Below are positions 11,024-20,732 of a stretch of 23,032 nucleotides of DNA, in pieces. Source of the stretch: Conidiobolus incongruus B7586 (Eukaryota; Entomophthoromycota; Entomophthoromycetes; Entomophthorales; Conidiobolaceae); assembly GCA_000697335.1 (NCBI GenBank), contig JNEM01015026.1, forward strand, positions 1-23,032, read 5' to 3'. The translations under genes were made by a program, and so were the position numbers. The notes beneath the pieces are model-generated. The model saw only the letters and a list, made by a program, of their open reading frames with translations. It was not told the origin of the DNA and did not search any database. How positions within the stretch are numbered: position 1 is the stretch's first letter; each line of letters begins with the position of its first letter.

Positions 11024-12927
11024 TAAATTTAAATTAAAATATTCTTTTGTTGTTAACAATTAAATTACAATTTTAATTACTCTTATACTTGCTGGATTTT
11101 GATTAATATTGAATAAAATAATATTATTTCAACATAACAGCAGCGATGAATAAATTCGAGTTATATTATATAAAATAATATACCATATCCTTATCAATAT
11201 CATTATTACATATGATATTTGCATAGTACAGATTCAAAATCAAACCTGTTTGTTGATATGAATCAGTTTTAATTACCAATAATAATTACTATATTCAAAT
11301 TTACATTATAGATCAACCAATTATTCATATAATACGAATTGTATTCAATTTCATACTTGTAAAATTGGCTTATATATAATTATAAAATTTATATTATAAT
11401 GAATATTTTATAATAAATAATTATAATAACAATCACCTTTGTATTTTTGTTTTTGACCTTTTTAATCTTTAACTGAACTAATTTAAATTTTAATTTCAAT
11501 CAAGGTAAAATAAAGTTATATGATAAAATTAAATTAATATCCAAAAAAAATGTACATATTCAAAATCAATATAAATCAGAATATATGTTAATTTATTTGA
11601 TATAAATAATATATTATTGAATTATTTTTATAATAGTCAACGAACTAATATATTCATTGAGCTACATGCAAAGAAGTCGTATGATATTTTTTACATTATA
11701 AGGATATGATGCAATTGAAATTAATTCAATATTTTATTATTTATTCTAAAAATGAAATTTAAAAATTGTATTAATTTAAGGTAAAGCAATTCAGATATTA
11801 TTTGGTAGATATTATGAATTTATATAAAGTACAATTAATTAAGATATCATATACTCATGTAATTGAAATAATAATTCAAAACACTGATGATATAGTCTTT
11901 TAATTGATCGTTAAATTACTGTAATTTTTTACACTAACCAAATCAACAATTCTATAGAGTAATGAATATTTTTAATCATTCAATTTTTTAACTCTAGCAA
12001 ATAATAACAATATTTTTGGACTTAATACAATTGATTATCACTAATAATTATTCATGAGTAATAATTTGTCAATTAAATATTTTATTGAAAACTATATATT
12101 AATAATTTTGATTAGATAAATGAGAAAATCTGGAGATTAATCAGTATAATATTGCATTTATTTGACAAAGTATATAAATTCAAATCATCTAATGGTAATG
12201 ATAATACAATTTTAAAATATATTCTAATCAGTATTAAATGGATTATAATAATTATATATTTTGATACTAATTTATTAATGAAATGCAAATATTCCAAAAA
12301 ATAGTTTTAAAACAGTGTGGTAAATGATGGTATTATAATTTTAAGACAATTATTTAATGAACAAATAAATTGCAACATATTAATAATTTATTTTGCAAAA
12401 TTGTATTAACACCTGAGATATTATGGAAAATATATTGAAAAAAGTATTTTGAGAAATATAAATAATAGATGTAAATATTATAAATTTTATTATTATATTC
12501 CTTACCTTTATTTTTCATATAATATAATATAATATAATATAATATAATAATATTGATTAGAATTATATCAATTGATTGAGCAAATAAATTTTATTTTTAA
12601 TTCAATCAAAAATATTATCGTATTTACATGTTAGAACTATTTGAAACTCCTACTATGTTATCCAATCATAAATACATAGATCAAATAACCAAAGTAATAT
12701 TCAACCTCTGATAAACTTTATAAAGGCTAAAATTAATAAATGTGATATATCTAAAAGGTGTTCTAGATTATATAATACTTGAATCTTTATATTTTTTCAA
12801 TTTAATATTTTTGTATCATTGAATAAAGTTATCCAAATTATTCTAATGTTAAAGTTTTAATTATGTGAAAACTCCCTATTTGAAATAGAGTAATGCATAA
12901 TTAATTAATGAAATCACCTTTATAAAA
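11024..12927. other. AT-rich intergenic DNA
   Basis: No gene seen. It separates the two tandem propeptide-only genes. There is no trace of a fungalysin catalytic domain between them, so the first propeptide gene does not merely sit upstream of its own decayed enzyme part. A pentanucleotide repeat lies at 12517-12549. Confidence 0.7.
12517..12549. repeat. (AATAT)n short tandem repeat
   Basis: Five perfect AATAT units at 12521-12545 with partial units on both sides, about 33 bp in all. Simple repeat; no evidence of function. Confidence 0.9.
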
Positions 12928-12935
12928 TTACGTCA
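12928..12935 (+). promoter_or_regulatory. CRE/ATF-like bZIP site candidate
   Basis: TTACGTCA (TGACGTAA on the other strand) is the consensus of many fungal ATF/CREB-type bZIP factors. It lies about 120 bp before the ATG of the second propeptide-only gene and about 55 bp before its TATA-like box, a reasonable activator position. CG-containing octamers are rare in this flank, which favours it a little; binding is inferred. Confidence 0.35.
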
Positions 12936-12966
12936 TCAGCTAAATAAGGAATTTTTATGATATTTA

Positions 12967-12980
12967 TCATCACCTGATGA
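12967..12980. promoter_or_regulatory. inverted repeat TCATCA-CC-TGATGA
   Basis: Two perfect 6-bp half-sites separated by 2 bp, ending 10 bp before the TATA-like box of the second propeptide-only gene. The shape fits a dimeric transcription factor site. The core GTGATG, on the other strand here, also occurs close to the TATA boxes of two neighbouring genes. Confidence 0.35.
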
Positions 12981-12989
12981 AGTAAGATG

Positions 12990-12997
12990 TATTTAAA
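12990..12997 (+). promoter_or_regulatory. TATA-like box of the second propeptide-only gene
   Basis: TATTTAAA lies 67 bp before the ATG at 13057, the same spacing as in the three other intact genes. It places the likely transcript start near 13020-13040, which leaves little room for an upstream exon carrying a signal peptide. Confidence 0.45.
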
Positions 12998-13056
12998 CAA
13001 CTTTTTCAAACAAATTATATTTTATTTGATTTTTTAAATTATATTTTTTGATAATA

Positions 13057-13713
13057 ATGGTAAATGACTCAAGTAACAAAGATAAATCATTTGCACCAGA
13101 ACTAGAGCATAAATCATATCAAGAAGCTGAAGATACTTTTCCAGAGGTATCCGGTTTAGAAGCAGCTAAACAATTTGTATTGAAGAAGTTTGGATACACT
13201 GAAGGTAAAGACTACAAAGTTTCTAGCTCATACGAAGCCGGTAACGGTCTCACCATCATTCATTTGACTCAGCTCAACAATGGAACTGAAGTCGCTAACG
13301 GTAATATGAATATTAACGTTGACACCAATGGAAAAATAATATCCTTTGGTAACTCTTTCCACGATGTGAGTCGAGGTTCTGATGACCTCTCAGCTGCCGA
13401 AGATTGGGGCAACCCTGTAAGTGCTCTATTTGCTCTTTTCGATCATATCAATCACAGTCATGATAATGATCATAATAACGTCGTCATTGAACAAGATGCT
13501 ACATCTGACAAGTCTGTCAAACTAACTAATATTAATACAGTACCCAAAGGAGTTCAAGCTAACAGGGAGTATATCCAAACTGAGACTGGTAAACTTGAAA
13601 AAGCATGGAAATTGGATGTGGATTTGGGGGATAACTGGTGGAACGCGTATGTGACACCTGATGGGAAAATCGCTGCGCTACATAATTTAGTTAATAACTT
13701 TGCAGGAAACTAG
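13057..13713 (+). CDS. stand-alone fungalysin propeptide-like protein without a visible signal peptide (218 aa)
   Basis: A second propeptide-only paralogue, closest in the window to the 257-aa protein: both share WKLDVDLxxxWWNAYVT, GLEAAK and the LHNLVN end, and both lack the catalytic domain. I chose the ATG at 13057 (A at -3) because the frame upstream holds only non-ATG codons back to a stop at 13027. The N-terminus MVNDSSNKDKSFAPELEHK is polar, so no secretion signal is visible. Residues 130-139 carry four histidines (His130, 133, 135, 139) in an insert absent from the enzymes; this could bind metal. The frame ends in TAG at 13711; the seven codons after it, up to TAA at 13735, still align with the tail of the 257-aa protein, so the end looks recently shortened or is read through. 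Role unknown: intracellular propeptide, inhibitor, or a gene beginning to decay. Confidence 0.75.
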   Translation: MVNDSSNKDKSFAPELEHKSYQEAEDTFPEVSGLEAAKQFVLKKFGYTEGKDYKVSSSYEAGNGLTIIHLTQLNNGTEVANGNMNINVDTNGKIISFGNSFHDVSRGSDDLSAAEDWGNPVSALFALFDHINHSHDNDHNNVVIEQDATSDKSVKLTNINTVPKGVQANREYIQTETGKLEKAWKLDVDLGDNWWNAYVTPDGKIAALHNLVNNFAGN

Positions 13714-15139
13714 GGAGGATCAGGCAGTTTTGTATAAATTTATATTTCTTAATATATATTTTAAACCTTTTGATAATTATTAAATATATGATTCATTTAA
13801 TTTTACACTAATTCATCCATATTTAAATTATTTTTTTAGACTATTGTATAATTCTTGAAAATATGTTTATTATGAATCTGCATATAATCTGTTTTACTAG
13901 TTAAGAACATTCAAATTCAATAATACAAGAACTCTCTAAAAACTATGAATACTTTTATTTTCACTACTTTATTGTTGACCTACTCTGTTCATATTCACCC
14001 CTGGATTAATAATTACGATTTTTGTGTTATATTTTAACTGAATATTGAATATTTGATATTTTGTAAATATAATAAGTAATATTTTATAAATGAGGTACCT
14101 CCTTTTTAAAAGATTTTTAATTAAATAATTTGCTATGAATCATTAATCTTATCAAACATAAGTTGAATCGATAAATAATCTAATTGAATAAATTCTCATC
14201 ATCTTTTAATACTAATACCTAATAATATATTGGTTGAAAACTCTGTCAATTAAAACGAATGGTTAATCTTATTAAAATATATTATAATAACTTTCAATGT
14301 GTTTAGTATTGGTTAGTCAAAAACACAAACAATATATTTGAAGAATCAATATATGAATCAAAGCTAAATTTAACACAAAATAAACAATTTTTTAAAGATA
14401 TCCTATTCAGAAAATATTATATATACTTGGTTTTGAAAATCTGATTAATATCTACAATATTTTTTCTAAAATAATTCACAGCACTAACTTTCATATTGAA
14501 TTAATTTGCTATTCAATATTTATTTTTAACAACTCAAATATCTTGCAATTTTTCAATTTTCCAGATAATTTTTAGAGTGCGAGTTGAAAAGAAGAAAATT
14601 TGAATCAAAAATTGAACTATTATATTGTCAAATTAAATTGTTTAAAATCATGACAAAATATATGATTATAAATAAAAAATTCATAATTATTTCATAAACC
14701 TAACTTTTTATTAAATCAATTATAAAAATACTTTTTTTTTTATTTTCAATTTCTCATACTGAAAACTCTATTTCAAATCATTCAAATTAACTCTTTGAAT
14801 AAATAGTTTTTCATTATACACTAATAAAATCATTATAATACTATCAATAATCATACGAATAATATATTTTAAATCCGATATTATAAATTTTTATCTATAA
14901 TATATTTTTAATTTATTAAACATTACTATACAAATACTATTCAATATTCTATTTTTAGTCATGATTGGTAAATTAAAACTAATATTGAATAATTTTTGCG
15001 TATTCTTCATCAACAATTAATAGGATATATTACTTATTTGAAGTTGACTTTTTTTCAAATGAAGTAAATACAGTTCACTGGAAGTACTGATTTTATACTT
15101 ATATTCTAATATCAGATTATTATACTCAATTATAAAAGT
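13714..15139. other. AT-rich intergenic DNA
   Basis: After the few codons homologous to the neighbouring paralogue's tail (to 13737), no gene or catalytic-domain trace is seen. It separates the second propeptide gene from the end of the inverted pseudogene. No canonical AATAAA lies close behind the TAG stop. Confidence 0.65.
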
Positions 15140-16962
15140 TTAATATTTATTACATGATTCGGGTACATCAAATGCATCAACTGCCTCATTAAATTAATAT
15201 CTGGCATTAAAGCCCTGTCCTCGCTTAAAAAATCCCTTTCATATATTACACTTTTATTTATCTTTTATCCGCTGTCTCACAGCTTAAATTAATACATTTC
15301 TAACTTGGATAAAAGTAGGATCACAAGTTTGAAGTTTCATACCATCAAGCAATAATCCAACCATCAAAGTATTGCCATATTCATAATTTTTAGATATTAA
15401 ATTAGGACTGAAGTGTGTAACATCAATTATATTCCAATACATTTCATACAATACGTTGGCCCAAATAGCTCCGATAATATAAACTTCGTCATATTTTTTA
15501 ATACTCGAATAAGCTTTAATATTACTGTCATATTTGTAGAATAATAATCTTTACGAATGCCCTTTTTTCTTTAAATATAGTCTCTCATCCCAAAATCAGT
15601 TGTACAGTTATGTTTTTTACGAATCAGAAATTTGTTGACATCATATTACCTTATTCTTCCCCCATTCCACCAGCTTGGAGGGAGTCCATACAATCGACAC
15701 TTGAGGAGCATCATTTGAGTCTTGTAGAGAGTCTCTGAGTGTATTCATGGTTAGCCATACCATTCTTCAAACTACCACCTTTATTTAGTGAAATGTTACT
15801 TCAAACTAATATTATTATTATATCTGGATGGCCGTATGAAATGTTTGAAAATCTGACATCGGCTTTGGCACTATTGACCGGTGTTTTTACTGCCACAGGA
15901 TTAGTCTCTTTTCCTCCCTTTCCAAAGTTAGTAACTTGGAAGTTTAATACAATTTCGTTAAATCCATATGAATAATAAATATCGATATTAATCTAATTTA
16001 TATATAAAAGTTTGGTAACAGCTGGTTTGATGAAAGATTTAGGCTCTTTACCATAGTCAATGGGATAAACGAATTTCAGATTTTTTCCACTATCTGACTG
16101 GTAAATTTGCGTGTTTTACTACTAGCGTGTTAAGCATGAATATTGTTGCTTTTAGTGTAAGTGTAATTGTAATGGTCATCATTATACTAGCCAAGTAGAG
16201 ATGAAGCCCTACTTCTTTCAACTGCAACATACTTTCTGGCGTCATCCTTCAGATCTTTAACTTTGATCAAAAAGATTTGATATTTGGTGGTAGGAACTTT
16301 ATTCAATAAAGGAATAACCATTCCATTAATAGCTATATACGGATGATAATAATCATCTTTTAGTGCTTCTTCTAATTTCCAAATTGCGACTAATTCGGCT
16401 TGGTCATTTTAGATATATTGCTCAGGCTTTTCAATATTTAGATTTAAAAGTATTTTGCTCCATTCAAATATTTCATTTTCTTGATCCACACTGCATTAAA
16501 ATAGAGGAAGTTTTACTTTATGGATTGAAGCTAATACTCATTAGTGATTCCTGTCAAGCATTGCTGGATTGACCTGAAATATCTCATCTTTCCTCAGGTA
16601 TGTAGCTTGAAAAAACGAATCACTAAGTTCATTGACCTGAGCTTAAAGATCGATTTGAGCACCTAGATCACCATTGGCGACCTCTCTACCTTTAAATATA
16701 TATTCCATATAAATGTGCCACTCTATTAGCTGGTGTGATAGTAGTTTTAAGGATGAAATCTTCCCTTTCTACATATCCAAATATATCACCTACAAATTGT
16801 TTCTTCGCTTCGTGTCTAGGGAGGTTTTTAGAGGCTTAGATCTCTTTAACTCTAATATGCTCTCATTAAAAATTTGAAATTTCGCATTCTTTAATCGAGG
16901 AACGATTTGCTTAACTTGTACTTCAGAGTAATTTTTTAACAAGAGAAATAATATAAGTTCAT
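15140..16962 (-). pseudogene. decayed full-length fungalysin (M36) pseudogene, minus strand
   Basis: Read on the minus strand, fungalysin homology runs from an ATG at 16962 (MNLYYFS, a relic signal start) through the propeptide (QIVPRLKN; GREVANGDL) and the catalytic domain (NLKFVYPIDYGKEP; NFGKGGKETNP; NHEYTQRLSTRL at about 15735; AGGMGEE; IIGAIWANVLYEMYWNIID; LLLDGMKLQTC; KGFFKRGQGFNARY) to a short tail ending at 15140. Several in-frame stops and apparent frame changes interrupt it, in both the propeptide and the catalytic part. The zinc motif reads HEYTQ where the enzymes have HEYTH, so a metal ligand is gone as well. The order is complete and no large block is missing, so it died by point decay and not by truncation. 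It has no introns, like its relatives, and lies inverted between them. A TATATAA at 17022-17016 (minus strand), 60 bp before the ATG, may be its old TATA box. Open frames on the plus strand here are only its mirror. Confidence 0.93.
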
Positions 16963-18767
16963 ATAAATACCAATACTTGCTGAATGGTTAGGAAAAGAAG
17001 GGTATAATCAAGCTATTATATATTAATATATGTGTTTTAATATTTTTCAAAAATCAATTACAGCATAATTGTCTATATAAACATCTAATATCTTTATCTC
17101 AATTGATATTGCAACATACAATTACTTTCTCTAATCAGCTTCACAACACCAAATGATGTAAATTAAGCCGATATATATTGTAACATATCATGAGCCATAT
17201 TAACTACTAAGTAAAATTTTCTGTAAGTATAAAAATTGTTAGCATGATCTATATTCAAATAGGGAAAACATAAATTTTTAATAAAAGGTATCAATTTGTT
17301 GGAAATCTGCGTTATTTTGGATTTATAACAAAATGATAGAAATTATAAAATAAATATTGAAATCATTGTAATCTAAAGATATAGAGAAGCTATAGAAAAC
17401 AGTAAAAAATCATTGGAGTGGGAAATAATAGTGTTGATTTGACTATTAGATTATTAAAATGATCCAAAAATTAATTTGATTACTATATTCAAATCATTTT
17501 TAACTATAAAATGATAGAATCTTTGAAACCAAAATAAAGATGAATTTGTCTAGTTTTAAGGATCCAGTCACTTGCTAAAAATTGAAATATTATGAATTAA
17601 TACTTTGAATTATCTAATCAACTTAAAAAACTATTCAATTGATTTCATATGTTTTTGAACTTTCTTAATATCTAATATATTATATTCTGATTAATTACAA
17701 TTTAAATCAACATAAATTTCAAATTATTAGAAGTATTTTCATTTCAAATATTTATATTAGATTTTAGAATAATAATAATAAATTAAATCTTAAATATTAT
17801 TGTAGATAAAACTAATGATAAGAAACATTAAAATTATCATATCTAATAATAAATATTATAATAAATATTTTCGATGTCATTCTACAAGATCTGATAGTTT
17901 ATTATAATTATAAAATTTTTGATATAACTATAAAAATTTATAATAAGAAATTAAGTTTTAGGATAATTTGATCATTCATTTTAAACCCAAATATTCGGCT
18001 CAAATATTTAATCTATGAAATATACAATATATCTGAGTAATATTAACAAAATATTTTACTTTTATATCATATGATAACAACATTCTTTCAATAGATGATT
18101 TCAATTGTTTTTCACATGAAAGAAATATTTATATTAGAAAATTAAACTATGAATTAAATATATAAATGAATTATTTACAAATATATAATCAATGAAAATT
18201 ATCAATTTTAAATTAATATTACGCTTATAAATTTACACCAGCTAATATGAAAAAAATTATATGTTCAAACAAAATTAAGTGAAAAAATAATTTTGAAATA
18301 AAATTTCACAACAGATAATTTTTGAGTGAAACATTGAAAAAATATAAGTTTCTGTGGGAATATATCAGGAACAACATAATAAAGACAAATCCATTAGTAG
18401 TTTTAACTACTTGTTTTGAAATATTTCTGAATTAATTGTTGATAATGGATCAATATATTGATAATAAAACTCTTCATTTAAAAATCAACAATATAAAAAA
18501 ATGAATTCAATTTTAAACAGATTAAAAATTAAAATATTTCAAGCCATATATTAAATATCAAATGTATTTTGAGAATATTTAATCTTATCAGAATTATCCG
18601 AAATTATGTATATTAAATATTTAATTATAAAATGAGATTTTTAAGACTAATTAAATCATAATTCTTGGTCGTTTGTAATAATTTATCATTTGACAAAATT
18701 TGTAATTTCAATATATTGATTTTGATATTGTGGTTGTAGGAATCGAGATAGAACAGTTTGTGTATAG
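16963..18767. other. AT-rich intergenic DNA between divergent fungalysin copies
   Basis: Upstream flank of both the minus-strand pseudogene and the second intact fungalysin. No gene seen. Apart from the TATA-like words near each end I see no clear regulatory structure. Confidence 0.65.
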
Positions 18768-18775
18768 TATAAAAA
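18768..18775 (+). promoter_or_regulatory. TATA box of the second fungalysin gene
   Basis: TATAAAAA lies 65 bp before the ATG at 18833, matching the spacing in the other genes. A GATA word (GAGATAG) lies about 20 bp before it, near 18746; GATA factors control nitrogen-regulated proteases in many fungi, but one such word in AT-rich DNA is weak evidence. Confidence 0.6.
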
Positions 18776-18832
18776 GATAGCTAAGGATTATATTCTAAAC
18801 ATTACCAATTAGCAATTTATAATCACTAAATA

Positions 18833-20710
18833 ATGAAATTCAACCCGATTGTATCATTAATAGTATCATTAACTTTATCTAAAGTTGTTGAAGCCAGAAT
18901 TAAAGTTGATCCCATCGTCCCTAACCTGCTTCATAAAGAGGTAGTCGTTGTCGATGATAAATTTGAAGCTACTTTGACTGATGGTTTGCTCTTCCAAGGA
19001 AATAACAAGATTCCAGCTATCGAAGTTGCCAAGCAATTCGTCGTTAAAAAATTTGGTTATATAGATGGTAAAGACTTCGTCGTTAAGAATTCTTACACAT
19101 CTGACAATGGTGTCACTCACACTTATCTAAAGCAATTGTATAAGGGGAAGGAAGTATTCAACGGTGACTTTAATATCAATGTTGATAAGAAAGGGAAAGT
19201 TATCAGTTATGGTAACTCTTTTTACAAAGGTGAACCCAATAAGGATAAGAGTTTGTTACCTGACAACTTTGGTAGCTCCGTAGATGCAGTTGAAGCTTTA
19301 TTCAAGCATATCAATGTCGACCTTGGAGTTGAAAAGGACAAGATTTCTGTTGTTCATGGCCGTTCCGCAGATGAGTCTCAAATTCTTACCAATATCTCCA
19401 AAGTCCCTGAAGGTGTTAAAGCCATTCCCAAATATATCCAAAATAGTAAGGGTACTTTGGATTTGGGTTGGGATTTGGTTGCTGATTTAGAAGAAAGTTG
19501 GTTCAATAGTTTTGTGTCTTCCAAGAATGAAGTAATTGCTCTTCACGATTGGGTTCATGAAGCTAGCTACAATGTCTGGCCCATTGGTGTCAATGATCCT
19601 GAGGATGGAGATCGCAAATTGGTTACCCAGCAAAGTAGTTATTCATCACCTTTGGGCTGGCATAATCAAGGTGACAAAAAATACACTACGACTACTGGGA
19701 ACAATGTTGTAGCCTTTGATAATCACAAATTCCATCTTTTCTGGCAACTTGCTCCAAGACCCGATGGCGGAAAAGATTTAAAGTTTGATTTCCCTATCAA
19801 CTTTGCCAAGGAGCCTGATACCTATGTTCAAGCTGCCGTTTCGCAACTTTTCTACACCAACAACATTATTCATGATGTTTACTATGCACACGGTTTCAAT
19901 GAAGCTGCCGGTAACTTCCAACAAAACAATTTCAATAAAGGTGGTTTAGGCTGTGATCCAGTCCGTGCTCAAGCTCAAGACCGATCTGGTGCTGATAATG
20001 CCGATTTCGCTACTCCCCCTGATGGTCAACAACCCCGTATGCGTATGTTCATATGGGACACCACAAAGCCCAAGCGTGATGGTGACTTTGATAACGGTAT
20101 CATTATTCACGAATATACTCATGGCTTATCCAATCGTTTGACTGGTGGTCCTGCTAACACCAACTGTCTCGATACCCTTGAAGCCGGTGGTATGGGTGAA
20201 GGATGGGGTGATGTTATGGCATATATCTTCCGTACTAGAGCCAGCCATACTCGCGATACTGATTTCGGTACTGGTAATTATGTTTATAATGGCAAGACCA
20301 TTCGTCATTTCCCTTATTCCACCAAGGTCTCTGTCAATCCAGAGACTTATGCCACTATCAATCAGTATAACGAAGTTCATGCTGTTGGTGCTGTTTGGGC
20401 TGAAATTTTGTATGAAGTCTACTGGAACCTGATCGACAAATTGGGCTTCGATGCTGATTTACTTTCCGGAAATCATGATCATGGTAATACTCTCTTCATT
20501 CGTCTCCTTATTGACGGTATGAAACTTCAACCTTGCTCTCCCACCATCCTTCAAGCCAGAGATGCTATTATTCTCGCTGAAAAGCAACTTACTAACGAAC
20601 AACACAAGTGTGAACTTTGGAAAGGATTTGCTAAACGTGGTTTAGGTGTTGATGCTACTTCTTCAAATGGTATATTTGTTGATGGCAACAAATTACCTCA
20701 GGGTTGTTAA
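18833..20710 (+). CDS. fungalysin, secreted M36 zinc metallopeptidase precursor (625 aa)
   Basis: The second intact enzyme of the cluster, closely related to the 620-aa one along its whole length. Seen: signal peptide at residues 1-22 ending VEA before RIKVDPIVP; FTP/PepSY propeptide to about 243, with GKDFVVKNSYTSDNGVTHTY shared word for word with the first enzyme; mature domain from about ASYNVWPIGVNDP. The zinc site is HEYTH at 426-430 (His426, Glu427, His430) with Glu456 in GMGEGWGD. The C-terminal cysteines (QPC, HKCELWKGF, final C) are kept. It differs from the first copy mainly in the propeptide and in surface segments such as FHLFWQLAPRPDGG in place of a RNIALDW-type stretch, so substrate preference may differ. 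Intronless; ATG with A at -3; ends in TAA. It should be active. Confidence 0.97.
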   Translation: MKFNPIVSLIVSLTLSKVVEARIKVDPIVPNLLHKEVVVVDDKFEATLTDGLLFQGNNKIPAIEVAKQFVVKKFGYIDGKDFVVKNSYTSDNGVTHTYLKQLYKGKEVFNGDFNINVDKKGKVISYGNSFYKGEPNKDKSLLPDNFGSSVDAVEALFKHINVDLGVEKDKISVVHGRSADESQILTNISKVPEGVKAIPKYIQNSKGTLDLGWDLVADLEESWFNSFVSSKNEVIALHDWVHEASYNVWPIGVNDPEDGDRKLVTQQSSYSSPLGWHNQGDKKYTTTTGNNVVAFDNHKFHLFWQLAPRPDGGKDLKFDFPINFAKEPDTYVQAAVSQLFYTNNIIHDVYYAHGFNEAAGNFQQNNFNKGGLGCDPVRAQAQDRSGADNADFATPPDGQQPRMRMFIWDTTKPKRDGDFDNGIIIHEYTHGLSNRLTGGPANTNCLDTLEAGGMGEGWGDVMAYIFRTRASHTRDTDFGTGNYVYNGKTIRHFPYSTKVSVNPETYATINQYNEVHAVGAVWAEILYEVYWNLIDKLGFDADLLSGNHDHGNTLFIRLLIDGMKLQPCSPTILQARDAIILAEKQLTNEQHKCELWKGFAKRGLGVDATSSNGIFVDGNKLPQGC

Positions 20711-20726
20711 ATTTATTAATTACTTT

Positions 20727-20732
20727 AATAAA
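20727..20732 (+). terminator. AATAAA, likely polyadenylation signal
   Basis: AATAAA starts 17 bp after the TAA stop of the second fungalysin, consistent with the signals behind two of the other genes. Chance is possible. Confidence 0.4.

Noticed and set aside
12112-12297. 61-aa minus-strand open frame
   Set aside because: Composition is that of the AT-rich background (Ile, Leu, Asn, Lys, Phe), with no homology or promoter support.
13048-13056. Earlier TTG start giving MIIMVN for the second propeptide-only protein
   Set aside because: TTG is not an expected start in a eukaryotic nuclear gene; the ATG at 13057 has A at -3 and fits the TATA spacing.
10981-13056. A hidden catalytic exon downstream of the first propeptide-only gene
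   Set aside because: I looked for HEXXH-, GMGEGW- and HGFNEAAG-like traces and found none; the stop is followed by an AATAAA and plain AT-rich DNA.
15739-16572. Plus-strand open frames at 15739-15975 and 16363-16572
   Set aside because: They are antisense to the minus-strand fungalysin pseudogene, which explains the higher GC there; their translations resemble no protein I know.
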